DNA of 64,000 nt from MGBC114079 sp964531385 (GTDB lineage: Bacteria; Bacillota; Clostridia; Lachnospirales; CAG-274), in assembly GCA_964531385.1 (NCBI GenBank), contig CAZHGC010000005.1, positions 1 through 64,000 of the forward strand, given 5' to 3'. The notes beneath the pieces are model-generated. The model had not been told where the DNA came from and made no database searches. It saw nothing but the letters and a program-made list of their open reading frames with translations. How positions within the stretch are numbered: position 1 is the first letter of the stretch; every line of letters starts with the position of its first letter. Shown piece by piece: positions 54,877-64,000 of the stretch. The position numbers and the translations under genes were made by a program.

Positions 54877-55923
54877 ATGAAAAAGAAGAAAATTGCTGTT
54901 TTACATTCGCAAGTTCCTTTTTCGAGGGGCGGGGCAGAACTTCTTTCAGAAACTTTGGCAAAAGAACTTAGAGAGAGAGGATTTAATTCCGAAATTATTT
55001 CTATGCCGTATAAGTGGTATCCGGAAAACAGTCTTTACGATAGTATGCTTATGTGGAAAATGGCGGATTTGTCGGAGGCTAACGGCGAAAAAATTGATTT
55101 GGTTATTCCGACAAAATTTCCAACTTATTTTGCGGAGCATAATAATAAAGTTCCTTGGCTTGTTCACCAATTTAGACAGGTTTATGATTTATATGAAAAA
55201 GATGCGGGGTATAAAAATTATCCGAATGGTTCGAAAATTAAAAGAAATATTGAAGTTGCGGATAATAAAGCTTTTTCGGGCTTGAAAAATATTTATACGA
55301 TTTCGAAAAACGTTTCGGAAAGATTGCAAAATTACAATGGAATTTCAAGTGTTCCATTGTATCACCCACCTAAGCTTGTCGGAAATTATTTTAATGATAA
55401 ATTTGAAAATTATATTTTTTCTGTCGGAAGACTTGACAAGCTTAAAAGAAATGATTTATTGATTGAAGCGTTGGCTTATTGCGACAAAAATATTAAAGCG
55501 GTTATTGGAGGAAAAGGACCGGAAGTGGACAATTTAAAAAAGCTTGCGGAAAAGTTTAAAGTTAGCGACAGAGTTAAATTTTTGGGATTTGTTGAAGATA
55601 GTGAAATGCTTAAACTTTATGCAAATTCTTTTGCTGTTTTCTTTGCTCCTGTTGACGAGGACTATGGTTATATAACGCTTGAGGCATTTTTATCGCACAA
55701 GCCTGTTGTTACTTGCAAAGATTCCGGCGGTGTTTTGGAATTTGTTAAAGATAATGAAAATGGGTTTGTTTGCGAAATCAATGCGGAAAGTATTGGAAAA
55801 AAAATTCAAGCACTTTTTGAAAATAAAAAAAGATGCGAAGAGTTTGGGCAAAATGGTTTTGATGTTGTTCGTGACATTTCTTGGGACAACGTTATTGACA
55901 GGCTTACGGAAAGTTTGAGATAG
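54877..55923 (+). CDS. GT4-like glycosyltransferase, copy B
   Basis: 348 residues, paralogue of the gene at 52590 (shared HSQVPFSRGGAELLSETL-type N-terminus, ISKNVSERL, PVDEDYGYITLEAF). The start is the ATG at 54877 with GGGGTG upstream; an in-frame codon 54 bases earlier lies inside the methyltransferase gene and lacks a ribosome site. It probably adds a related sugar or linkage to that of copy A. Confidence 0.88.
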   Translation: MKKKKIAVLHSQVPFSRGGAELLSETLAKELRERGFNSEIISMPYKWYPENSLYDSMLMWKMADLSEANGEKIDLVIPTKFPTYFAEHNNKVPWLVHQFRQVYDLYEKDAGYKNYPNGSKIKRNIEVADNKAFSGLKNIYTISKNVSERLQNYNGISSVPLYHPPKLVGNYFNDKFENYIFSVGRLDKLKRNDLLIEALAYCDKNIKAVIGGKGPEVDNLKKLAEKFKVSDRVKFLGFVEDSEMLKLYANSFAVFFAPVDEDYGYITLEAFLSHKPVVTCKDSGGVLEFVKDNENGFVCEINAESIGKKIQALFENKKRCEEFGQNGFDVVRDISWDNVIDRLTESLR

Positions 55924-55933
55924 GTGGTCGAAT

Positions 55934-57268
55934 ATGAAAATTGCTTATTTTTCTCCGTTTAATCCTCTTAAATCGGGGATTTCGGATTTTAGCGAAGAAC
56001 TTGTTGTTATGATTAAAAAATATGCAGATATTGATATTTTTGTTGATGGTTATAAAGTTGAAAATTGCAAAATTTCCGATGAATTTGACATCTACAACAT
56101 AAAAGACTATTATAAAGAAGAGGTTCGAAAAAAATATGATGTTGCGGTTTTTCACGTTGGAAACAATTTGGATTACCACTATGAAATTATTAAAGCTTTT
56201 TTTGAGTTTGGTGGAATTTTGGAGCTTCATGATTTGTCTATTCATAATTTGGTTGAAAGACTGACGTTTGATAAATTGAAAAGCCCCGAAAAATATATTG
56301 AAATTATGAAATATTGCCACGGGGGAAAAGGCGAAAAGGCAGCAAGAGACTTTATTGAGGGCAAAGCAAATCCGCCTTGGGCGAGTGATAATTCGCTTAA
56401 ATTTACACTTAATAAATTTCTTGTTGACAAAGCTTGTGCTGTTATTGTACACTCTGATATGGCAAAGCAAATGATTTGTGCGGTTTCACCAAATGTGCCT
56501 GTTATTACGATAAATCTTCATGTTGAAAAAATTTATAAAGATAATTTTCTTGAATACAAAAAAGTGTGTCGAAAAAAGCTTGGGCTTGATGAAGATATGC
56601 TTATTATGGGAGCTTTTGGATATGCGACAAAAACAAAGAGGATTATCGAAACTCTTGAAGCTTTGGGGAGATACAAAAAAAATAAAAGTGATAAATTTAA
56701 GTATTTAATTGTTGGCAAGGTTGCTGGAATTGATGTTGACGGCAAAATTTCCGAATATGGCTTGGAAGAAAATGTTATTGTTACGGGCTTTACAGAGCTT
56801 GAGGATTTTAAAACGTATATGGGAGCTTGCGATTTTTGTTTTAATCTCAGATATCCGACACAGGGGGAAACCTCCGGAAGCTTGCACAGAATGCTTGGAA
56901 TGGGGAAACCGAGCTTGGTTTCTCGTGTTGGAAGTTTTGAGGAGTATCCTGATGATATTGTTATTAAAGTTAGATATGACGATAATGAAGTTGATGATAT
57001 ATACAACAATATTTGTGAATTGACGGAAAAAGATAATGAAATTTTTAAAAGAGGGAAAAAAGCAGTTTTGTTTGCAGACCAATATTGCAATATTGATGAA
57101 AATGCAAAAAAATATGTTAAATTTTTTGAGGATATTTGCAACGGAAGTTATCAAGATGATTATGTTGATTATTGTGTTGGAAAGATGTTTTCTCTCGGGA
57201 TTGTCGATAATGAGTATATTAGGCATATTTCTGGGAAAATAGCCTCTTGCAATATTGCGGGTTTGTAA
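55934..57268 (+). CDS. GT4-type glycosyltransferase
   Basis: 444 residues. The N-terminus is YFSPFNPLKSGISDFSEEL, a common opening of GT-B enzymes that transfer mannose- or rhamnose-type sugars; the mid region has GAFGYATKTKRI and the C-terminal half has RYPTQGETSGSLHRMLGMGKP, in part. It is soluble. AGGTGG precedes the ATG, 10 bases after the previous stop. Acceptor and donor are not readable. Confidence 0.85.
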   Translation: MKIAYFSPFNPLKSGISDFSEELVVMIKKYADIDIFVDGYKVENCKISDEFDIYNIKDYYKEEVRKKYDVAVFHVGNNLDYHYEIIKAFFEFGGILELHDLSIHNLVERLTFDKLKSPEKYIEIMKYCHGGKGEKAARDFIEGKANPPWASDNSLKFTLNKFLVDKACAVIVHSDMAKQMICAVSPNVPVITINLHVEKIYKDNFLEYKKVCRKKLGLDEDMLIMGAFGYATKTKRIIETLEALGRYKKNKSDKFKYLIVGKVAGIDVDGKISEYGLEENVIVTGFTELEDFKTYMGACDFCFNLRYPTQGETSGSLHRMLGMGKPSLVSRVGSFEEYPDDIVIKVRYDDNEVDDIYNNICELTEKDNEIFKRGKKAVLFADQYCNIDENAKKYVKFFEDICNGSYQDDYVDYCVGKMFSLGIVDNEYIRHISGKIASCNIAGL

Positions 57269-57298
57269 TTGATATTATGCTTGGAGGATACAAAAATT

Positions 57299-59788
57299 AT
57301 GATGTATTTGTTTTTTACGGGGCTTACTTTGATTGAAATATTTATTTTTCTTTTGGGTTTCGATTTTTCATATGAAGATATTTGCAAAATTTCCGGAACG
57401 AAAACAGCGAAAAACGAAAAAAATATAAATATGTTAAAACATATTATGAATGTTTGTAATATATTTATCGGAGAATATATAGTTATATCGGGAATGTTGT
57501 TTTTATTCGATGTTTTTAAGGTTAAATATTCTTTGATAATTTGTTTTGTAATTAATTTTTGTGTTATTTTGTTTATGATTTTTAAAAAACTTATTGACTT
57601 TAAAAATATAAAGTTTAACTTTAAGTCATCAATTTTTATTGTTTTGCTTATTGGTCTTATTTTGCCATTTTGCTGGGTTAAATCGGATACGATTAATCCT
57701 AATTCGGATCAAGGTATGTATGGCCTTAAAGCGATTGAACTTATGTATGGTGATACAAACAATCAAAAAGAGCTTAAAGAATATAATATGCTTGGGGAAG
57801 AAGACAAAACGTTTATTGATAAACTTCAAGCAAATCAAGACGGAATTTATCGTATGGACATTGCAGATGGCTTTTATTACGAATATCATTCTTTTCCGGC
57901 TTTTCCAGCATATATGGCGTTATTTGGAAAGTGTTTTGGCGTTACAAATATTATATATTCTTTGACGCCGATATTTATTTTGCTTTGTCTTAATATTTAT
58001 TTTATTGTTAAGAAATATGGAAATTTGAAAAATGCTGAGTTTTTGGCGGTTTTGCTTGTTGGATTTTGTCCTGTTGCAATATATCTTGCAAAAACGTCAT
58101 TAACTGAGTTGATATATTCATTTTTGATAGTTGCGGGAATTAACTTTTTTATAAGCAAAAGTAAGGTTTCTTACATATTTTCGTTAATTTCCTTTACTGC
58201 ACTTGGTTTTGTTCATATGGTTACATTGACTTATGTACCGCTTGTGTTTTTTGTTTGTGCTATACTTGGAATTATGAAAAAAGAAAAAATTTATTTTCTT
58301 TGGAATACATTTTTTAATTTGTTTTACACAGTTGCTTTGTTTTATTCGAAAAAAGTATCAAGTGTTTATTTTAGTGTTCAGCTGAAAAATATGTTTGGGG
58401 AAAATATTGATGTAAGTTTATGGTTTGATATAATTATTTTTGTCGTTTTTTTGTTTAGTTTTTTTAATCTTATTTTTACGATTTTTGCACAAAAGAGCTT
58501 TTTTGATAAAGTGCGAAATGTTTTGCAAAAATACAGTGTTTATTTTTTTAGGGCAGCGATAATATTTATTGTTTTGGTTGTTATTGTAAAGGGATTTTTA
58601 CTTGGTTTTACCGATTATTATGAAGTTGGAAAAGGCGGTTGGATAAATAGGGTTAATTATTTGCACAAAGGTTTTTATTCTTTGAGATTTTTAAATTTTA
58701 CAAATATAATAGTTGAAACTTCATATATTGTTGTTCCGTATATTTTTTATTGTATTTTTAAGAAACAAAAAGAATATAAAACAGAGTTTTTAACGTTTGG
58801 GTATATATTTTTATATTCAATTGCCGTTTATACAATTTTGAAAATGGATACACCTTTTCTTTATTATGCGGCAAGATATTTATTTTGTTTAATTGTTCCG
58901 ATTTCTGTTATTTTATTTTGTTGCGTTGTTAAAAATAAAAAAGTTATGATTGCAACTGCTGTAATTTGTATTGTTACAGCGATGCCGTTTAATATTTTTC
59001 AACTTAAAGAAACACAGGAAAAGGGTGCGTTTAACGTTTTGGCGGATTGTTTAAATAACATTGAAGATGACTCTGTTATTCTCATGGATAGCGGCGAAAA
59101 AGGAATTGGTTTTTTACAATATCCGTTGAGAGAAATTAAAAACAGTCTTGTTTTTGAAATTCATTCGATTGCTAACGTTTTGGCAAAATTTCCTGATAAA
59201 AAAATATATGTTGTTTCTGTTGCAGATGATAAAAAAAGCTATATGAAAAATATTTTTAGCAATGAATATACGTTTAATGAACGAAACAATAGCTTTGACG
59301 GATTTTATCCAACAAATTGTCCTGTTTATAAACAAAATTTGAATATATTTTTATGCAATGAAAATATTTCGGCAAAAGATGTTTTGAGAGAGCCTGTTTT
59401 TGAAGAATTTTATTCAAAGGAATTGCTTAACGATAATGAAACTTTTATGTGGAGCAAAGATGTATCGAAATGTTATCTTTATTTTGATGAAAGTGTGACA
59501 CATAGAGTTGTTTTATCACACGTTGGTTTACCGGAATATTTATTGGATAAAAGGGATATTGATGTTAAATTTAAAATTGGCGAGGAATACGTTTATGAAA
59601 CAAAAATAACAAAAGAAAATAATTCTTTGGGAGTTATTGAATTTGAAGTTCCTGACAGGCTTGTTGACAGAACAAAAGATTTACAGGAAATTGTTATTGA
59701 AACGCAGGTTTGGTCACCTTCCGAATTTGGAAGTTCGGATAATCGTGAACTTGGTATTCCTGTTAAAAATGTTGAAGTTAAGGAGTGA
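57299..59788 (+). CDS. large GT-C-like membrane glycosyltransferase
   Basis: About 829 residues. More than ten membrane helices occupy residues 1 to ~570. After the fourth helix comes DTINPNSDQGMYGLKAIELM, an acidic first-loop motif like that of GT-C (family 39/83-type) enzymes, which use polyprenyl-phosphate sugars outside the membrane. The last ~250 residues are extracytoplasmic and partly beta-rich. The neighbouring GT2 could supply its lipid-linked donor. Start ATG at 57299, 11 bases after GGAGG; an upstream in-frame TTG has no ribosome site. Confidence 0.75.
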   Translation: MMYLFFTGLTLIEIFIFLLGFDFSYEDICKISGTKTAKNEKNINMLKHIMNVCNIFIGEYIVISGMLFLFDVFKVKYSLIICFVINFCVILFMIFKKLIDFKNIKFNFKSSIFIVLLIGLILPFCWVKSDTINPNSDQGMYGLKAIELMYGDTNNQKELKEYNMLGEEDKTFIDKLQANQDGIYRMDIADGFYYEYHSFPAFPAYMALFGKCFGVTNIIYSLTPIFILLCLNIYFIVKKYGNLKNAEFLAVLLVGFCPVAIYLAKTSLTELIYSFLIVAGINFFISKSKVSYIFSLISFTALGFVHMVTLTYVPLVFFVCAILGIMKKEKIYFLWNTFFNLFYTVALFYSKKVSSVYFSVQLKNMFGENIDVSLWFDIIIFVVFLFSFFNLIFTIFAQKSFFDKVRNVLQKYSVYFFRAAIIFIVLVVIVKGFLLGFTDYYEVGKGGWINRVNYLHKGFYSLRFLNFTNIIVETSYIVVPYIFYCIFKKQKEYKTEFLTFGYIFLYSIAVYTILKMDTPFLYYAARYLFCLIVPISVILFCCVVKNKKVMIATAVICIVTAMPFNIFQLKETQEKGAFNVLADCLNNIEDDSVILMDSGEKGIGFLQYPLREIKNSLVFEIHSIANVLAKFPDKKIYVVSVADDKKSYMKNIFSNEYTFNERNNSFDGFYPTNCPVYKQNLNIFLCNENISAKDVLREPVFEEFYSKELLNDNETFMWSKDVSKCYLYFDESVTHRVVLSHVGLPEYLLDKRDIDVKFKIGEEYVYETKITKENNSLGVIEFEVPDRLVDRTKDLQEIVIETQVWSPSEFGSSDNRELGIPVKNVEVKE

Positions 59789-59793
59789 TTTTT

Positions 59794-60756
59794 TTGAAGC
59801 TTATTATACAAATTCCTTGTTATAACGAGGAAGAAAATCTTGGTGTTACAATTAATGACTTACCTAAAAAAATTGACGGAATTGATGAAATTGAATATTT
59901 AATTATTGATGACGGAAGCAAGGACAGAACTGTTGAAGTTGCGAAGGAACTTGGTGTTTCACACATTGTTAAACAAAAGAGAAACAAGGGGCTGGCTTAC
60001 GGATTTATGGCGGGGCTTGATGCTTGTTTGCGTCTTGGTGCGGATATAATTGTTAATACGGACGCAGACAATCAATATTGCGGTGCGGATATTGAAAAGC
60101 TTGTTAAGCCGATTATCGAAAATAAGGCTGATATTGTTATTGGCGAAAGACCTATTGACGAAACAGCTCATTTTTCTTGGAAAAAGAAAAAATTTCAACA
60201 TCTTGGAAGCTGGGTTGTAAGAGTGGCTTCGGATACAACTATTCCAGATGCTCCCAGTGGGTTTAGGGCATATTCGAGAGAAGCGGCTTTAAAAATTAAC
60301 GTTGTTAACAAATATACATATACCCTTGAAACGATTATTCAGGCGGGTAGCAACAGAATGGCTATTACTTCTGTTCCGATTGGAACAAACCCCGAGCTTA
60401 GAGAGTCTCGTCTTTTTAAAAGTATGTGGGGATATATGAAGCGTTCGGCTTCGGTTATAATTCGTTCTTTTATGATGTATAAGCCGTTGAAATTTTTCAG
60501 TATTATTGGCATTATTATGCTTGTTCTCGGTTGTGGAATTGGCATTAGATTTTTATATTTTTATTTTTCAGGAATTGGAGACGGTCATATTCAATCTTTG
60601 ATTTTGGCGGCGTTGTTTATTATTATGGGTTATCAAACAATTATTGCGGGACTTCAAGCCGACAATATTGCTTCAAACAGAAAAATACTTGAAGATATTC
60701 AATATAGGGTCAGAAAGTTGGACTATGAAAATGATGAAAATAAAAAGCAAGATTGA
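59794..60756 (+). CDS. GT2 polyprenyl-phosphate glycosyltransferase
   Basis: 320 residues. The GT-A domain begins IIQIPCYNEEENL, then has DDGSKDRT and NTDADNQY (the DxD metal site). Two membrane helices near the C-terminus (about 228-285) fit DPM1/ArnC-like enzymes that load one sugar on undecaprenyl phosphate. The start is TTG with AAGGAG eight bases upstream; the ribosome site lies in the end of the previous gene. With the GT-C protein it may form a donor-and-transfer pair that decorates the glycan (inference). Confidence 0.85.
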   Translation: MKLIIQIPCYNEEENLGVTINDLPKKIDGIDEIEYLIIDDGSKDRTVEVAKELGVSHIVKQKRNKGLAYGFMAGLDACLRLGADIIVNTDADNQYCGADIEKLVKPIIENKADIVIGERPIDETAHFSWKKKKFQHLGSWVVRVASDTTIPDAPSGFRAYSREAALKINVVNKYTYTLETIIQAGSNRMAITSVPIGTNPELRESRLFKSMWGYMKRSASVIIRSFMMYKPLKFFSIIGIIMLVLGCGIGIRFLYFYFSGIGDGHIQSLILAALFIIMGYQTIIAGLQADNIASNRKILEDIQYRVRKLDYENDENKKQD

Positions 60757-60797
60757 TTATATTATTTGATTAATGTTTATAGATTGGATTGGTATTG

Positions 60798-61952
60798 ATG
60801 AACGCTGACAAAATAGTTATGATTGCTCCTGTGTATCCGTTTAAGGGAGGAATTTCACATTATTCGGCATTGATGTATAAAGCTTTATCAAAAAAATATG
60901 ATGTTGATTTAATGTCATTTAAGTTGCAGTATCCTAAATTTTTGTTTAAAAAAGAGCAAAAAGATTATAAAAACGACAAGCTTAAAATTGATGGTGTGGA
61001 TTTTTGTATTAATACAATTAATCCTTTTAACTATATTTCAACTGCATTGAAGATAAGAAAAATGAAACCGAAACTTGTTATATTTCAATGGTGGCACCCT
61101 TATTTTACGCCTTGCTTTTATACTATATTAAAGTTGCTTGGAAAAACAAACGTTTTATTTATTTGTCATAATGTTTTTCCTCACGAAAGATTTCCTCTTG
61201 ACAGATTTTTGACCAAACTTGTTTTAAGAAACGGGAATTATTTTATTACGCATTCAAGTATGGACAAAGATGATTTGATTTCGATAAAAAAAGATGCTGA
61301 AGTTACAGTGTCGGTTTTGCCGAATTTTAATTCTTTTAAACTTGGTGAATATGACAGAGAAAAGGCAAGGAATGAACTGGATATATCTTCAGATGAAAAA
61401 GTTTTATTGTTTTTTGGATTTATACGAAAATATAAAGGGCTTAAATATCTTATAAATGCTCTTCCGAAGTGTGTTTCTGAAATTGAAAAGCTTAAATTGT
61501 TGATTGTTGGAGAATTTCCTGATGAAAATACAAGGCAGGATTATTTTGATGAAATTGAAAAAAATAATATGAAAGAATTTATTAAAATTTATGACGGATA
61601 TATTCCCGATGATGAAGTTGAAAAATTTTTTGTGGCTTCAGATGTTGTTGTTATGCCTTACGAATCGGCAACGCAAAGTGGCATTGTTCAGATTGCATAC
61701 GGATTTGAAAAACCGGTTATTGTTACTGATGTTGGAGGACTTCCGGAAGTTGTTGCTGACGGAGTTACGGGGTATGTTTCAAAGCATTGCGATGTAAATT
61801 CATTGTCGGAAAATATAATTAAATTTTTTGATGAAAACAAAGCCTCTGCGTTTTCTGATAATATAAAGATTGAGGAAAAAAAATATTCTTGGGAGAGAAT
61901 GGTTGAAAAAATTGATTATGTGGTTGAAGAAATTGAAAGAAAGTCTTTGTAA
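60798..61952 (+). CDS. GT4 family glycosyltransferase
   Basis: 384 residues, GT-B fold. The N-terminus has VYPFKGGISHYSALMYKAL, the mid region FFGFIRKYKGLKYLI, and the nucleotide-sugar site MPYESATQSGIVQIAYGFEKP, in part. It follows the GT2 gene by 41 bases. The ATG at 60798 is chosen by family alignment; the ribosome site is weak. Its 3' end overlaps the next gene by about 35 bases. Confidence 0.85.
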   Translation: MNADKIVMIAPVYPFKGGISHYSALMYKALSKKYDVDLMSFKLQYPKFLFKKEQKDYKNDKLKIDGVDFCINTINPFNYISTALKIRKMKPKLVIFQWWHPYFTPCFYTILKLLGKTNVLFICHNVFPHERFPLDRFLTKLVLRNGNYFITHSSMDKDDLISIKKDAEVTVSVLPNFNSFKLGEYDREKARNELDISSDEKVLLFFGFIRKYKGLKYLINALPKCVSEIEKLKLLIVGEFPDENTRQDYFDEIEKNNMKEFIKIYDGYIPDDEVEKFFVASDVVVMPYESATQSGIVQIAYGFEKPVIVTDVGGLPEVVADGVTGYVSKHCDVNSLSENIIKFFDENKASAFSDNIKIEEKKYSWERMVEKIDYVVEEIERKSL

Positions 61953-62892
61953 ATTGAATTTAAAAAAATATATCAAAATAATTGGAAATATCATTACTGT
62001 GATTGCTCTTATATTTATTGCGAAAAGGATTTATGGAATGGATATTAATTATTCGGATATATTTAATTCCGAAAAAGTATTGTATTTTGTTTTAATTGTT
62101 ATTTTAAATGTTGCTGCAATATTTATTGTTGGAGTTACTTGGAGTTTTCTTATTGAAATTATTATTGGCAGAAAATTTCAAAATATTAAAGCTATGGTTG
62201 TTTATGTTAGGGCAAACATATTAAAATATGTTCCAGGAAATGTATTTCATTATGTTGGAAGAAATTCTCTGGCACCAAAAATAAATGCAAGCCATGCAGA
62301 TATAGCTTTGGCAACAGTTGTTGATATGTTATGTACGGTTATTATAAGTGCGATTGTTTCGTTAGTTTTTATGAAAGAAGCTTTTTTTACTTATCTATTT
62401 ATGTTTTTTGATAAGTTTATTTTGTTTTTTTTGGCAATATTTTTTGTTTTAATAAGTTTGTTGGTGTTTCTTGTTTACAAATTTAAATCTAAAATATATA
62501 ATTTTATTGTTGAGCATAGAAAAATTTTGAACAAGAAAAGCTTTTTGAAATTTTTCGGCACATTATTAATGTATATATTTAACAATATATTTTCGGCTGT
62601 TATATATTTGATTGTTATGAGAGTTTTTTTGAACTATGATTTTGATTTTTATTCTTTTTGCAATGTTGTTGGGGCGTTTAATTTAGCGTGGATTGTTGGG
62701 TTTGTTGTTCCCGGGTCACCGGGAGGGATAGGAATAAGAGAATCGGTTATGACAATTATTGCAGGAAGTTTGTTAAACAGCGATATGATAGTGTTATCTA
62801 TGGTTATATACAGATTTGTTAATATATTGGCTGATGTAACATCATATATAATTGCTGTTTTTGTTAATAAAAAATTAAATTTAAAATTGTAA
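61918..62892 (+). CDS. LPG-synthase-like membrane protein (UPF0104/AglD type)
   Basis: About 324 residues with eight or so membrane helices. VYVRANILKYVPGNVFHYVGR and FVVPGSPGGIGIRESV, in part, are typical of the lysylphosphatidylglycerol synthase transmembrane family, here without the catalytic DUF2156 domain. Stand-alone members occur with glycosyltransferases and have been proposed as flippases. The start is uncertain (ATG at 61918 overlaps the preceding gene; no strong ribosome site). Confidence 0.75.
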   Translation: MWLKKLKESLCKLNLKKYIKIIGNIITVIALIFIAKRIYGMDINYSDIFNSEKVLYFVLIVILNVAAIFIVGVTWSFLIEIIIGRKFQNIKAMVVYVRANILKYVPGNVFHYVGRNSLAPKINASHADIALATVVDMLCTVIISAIVSLVFMKEAFFTYLFMFFDKFILFFLAIFFVLISLLVFLVYKFKSKIYNFIVEHRKILNKKSFLKFFGTLLMYIFNNIFSAVIYLIVMRVFLNYDFDFYSFCNVVGAFNLAWIVGFVVPGSPGGIGIRESVMTIIAGSLLNSDMIVLSMVIYRFVNILADVTSYIIAVFVNKKLNLKL

Positions 62893-62951
62893 GATTTATT
62901 TGATAAATTAAATATTATTTTAAGGAGAATAAAGAGGGAGTTATAACTATT

Positions 62952-64000
62952 ATGAAAATCTCAGTTATTGGAACAGGGTATGTTGGGCTTGTTACGGGGG
63001 CTTGTTTTTCAGAAATGGGAAATAAAGTTTATTGCGTTGACACAGATTTTGATAAAATTGAAAATTTGAAAAAGGGGATTTTGCCGATTTATGAGGCAGG
63101 TCTTGAGGAAATAGTTGTTAGAAATTACAATAAAAGACAACTCAATTTTACAACAGATATTTGTGAGGCTCTTGAGAAAACAGATATATGCTTTATTGCG
63201 GTTGGAACGCCTATGGACAAGGACGGAAGTGCTGACCTTAAATATGTTCTTCAAGTTGCAAAGCAAATTGGTGAATATATGTGCCACGATATGATAATTA
63301 TTGATAAATCAACCGTTCCTGTTGGAACAGCTGAAAAGGTTAATGAAGTTATTGGAAACGAACTTGATAAGAGAAATGTTTCGTTTAAATTTAAAGTTGT
63401 TTCAAATCCTGAATTTTTGAAAGAGGGGGCGGCTGTTGAGGATTGTATGCGTCCCGACAGAATTGTTATCGGTGTTCCCGATGAAGATGTTATTTCGGTT
63501 ATGAAAGAGCTTTATTCGCCTTTTATACGAAACAGAGAGCGTTTTATAATTATGGACGTAAAAAGTGCGGAAATGACAAAATATGCCTCAAATGCTATGC
63601 TTGCAACAAGAATTTCTTTTATGAACGAAATTGCAAATATTTGCGAAAAAGTTGGTGCTGATGTTAATAATGTTAGGCTTGGTATGGGAAGTGATTCTCG
63701 AATTGGTTACAGCTTTTTATATGCCGGCTGTGGATATGGTGGAAGTTGTTTTCCGAAAGATGTTCAGGCACTTATTAAAACGGCAGATGATTTTGGGTAT
63801 GATGCTGAAATTTTGAAAATGGTTGAAAAGATAAATTTTGAACAGAAAAAAGTGCTTGTTAAAAAAGCTGTTGAAAGATTTGGTGAAGATTTGAAAGGGC
63901 TTGTTTTTTCGGTTTGGGGGCTTAGTTTTAAACCCAATACAGACGATATGAGGGAAGCTCCTTCAATTACTGTTATAAACGAGCTTTTGGAAAGAGGGGC
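62952..64000 (+). CDS. ugd: UDP-glucose 6-dehydrogenase, cut by window end
   Basis: The first 349 residues are present with no stop before the window ends. NAD motif GTGYVGLVTG at the N-terminus, AVGTPMDKDGSAD, NPEFLKEGAAVEDCMRPDR and the active-site Cys266 in GCGYGGSCFPKD are all intact. It oxidises UDP-glucose to UDP-glucuronate; the related family that acts on UDP-ManNAc or GDP-mannose is the alternative. GAGGGAG lies 11 bases before the ATG. It suggests a uronic acid in the glycan. Confidence 0.92.
   Translation, partial: MKISVIGTGYVGLVTGACFSEMGNKVYCVDTDFDKIENLKKGILPIYEAGLEEIVVRNYNKRQLNFTTDICEALEKTDICFIAVGTPMDKDGSADLKYVLQVAKQIGEYMCHDMIIIDKSTVPVGTAEKVNEVIGNELDKRNVSFKFKVVSNPEFLKEGAAVEDCMRPDRIVIGVPDEDVISVMKELYSPFIRNRERFIIMDVKSAEMTKYASNAMLATRISFMNEIANICEKVGADVNNVRLGMGSDSRIGYSFLYAGCGYGGSCFPKDVQALIKTADDFGYDAEILKMVEKINFEQKKVLVKKAVERFGEDLKGLVFSVWGLSFKPNTDDMREAPSITVINELLERG

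Overview
The window looks like a chromosomal segment of a low-GC, endospore-forming member of the Bacillota, class Clostridia. The grounds are strong A+T richness, clear AGGAGG-type ribosome binding sites with many TTG starts, spoVT, the ireB-ruvX-DUF1292 gene string, ylbF, ribonuclease J, a type-A RNase P RNA (usual in Clostridia, not in Bacilli) and a parE/parC pair of the lachnospiral type. No rRNA or tRNA gene and no CRISPR array is visible.

Layout. 1-1.2 kb: a phage lysis module (holin, amidase) that abuts a SpoIID-like gene cut off at its 3' end, probably the right edge of a prophage. 2-5.3 kb: asparagine synthetase, an M23 peptidase and DUF378. 5.5-8 kb: feoAB and rnpB, sharing a terminator. 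8.4-14.5 kb: topoisomerase IV subunits, a cluster of palindromes with a duplicated 53-bp element, and an ABC-F gene. 14.7-23 kb: a REC/HD-GYP regulator lacking a key histidine, a SulP transporter, a radical SAM protein, spoVT, a DMT/DUF2156/GNAT operon and rubrerythrin. 23-29.3 kb (minus strand): a VanW protein, then sugar transferase, WbpM/CapD-type dehydratase and O-antigen ligase/polymerase.

29.7-34.2 kb: a small orphan membrane protein, a flavoprotein, a small alarmone synthetase, a phosphoesterase and a cyclophilin. 34.2-35.6 kb: what looks like a wreck of a Wadjet defence operon, with the front of JetA joined to the back of JetD. 35.8-45.5 kb (minus): housekeeping genes (TIGR01212 radical SAM, PRPP synthetase, ylbF, rnjA, ireB-ruvX, mtaB) and a REC-AraC regulator. 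45.7-47.2 kb: an unrecognised helical protein ending in a His/Cys-rich tandem repeat.

47.25-64 kb: a long plus-strand cell-surface polysaccharide operon that runs off the window. ManC, Gmd and Rmd should make GDP-D-rhamnose. Wzm/Wzt, with a carbohydrate-binding C-terminal domain on Wzt, should export a finished chain. Several glycosyltransferases, a methyltransferase with a coiled coil (possible chain terminator), a GT-C membrane protein, a GT2, an LPG-synthase-like membrane protein and UDP-glucose dehydrogenase follow. Together with the Wzy-type genes at 25-29 kb, this suggests two surface glycan pathways, with the sugar transferase at 24.8 kb as one possible initiator.

Family names come from reading the translated sequences; no database search was run.
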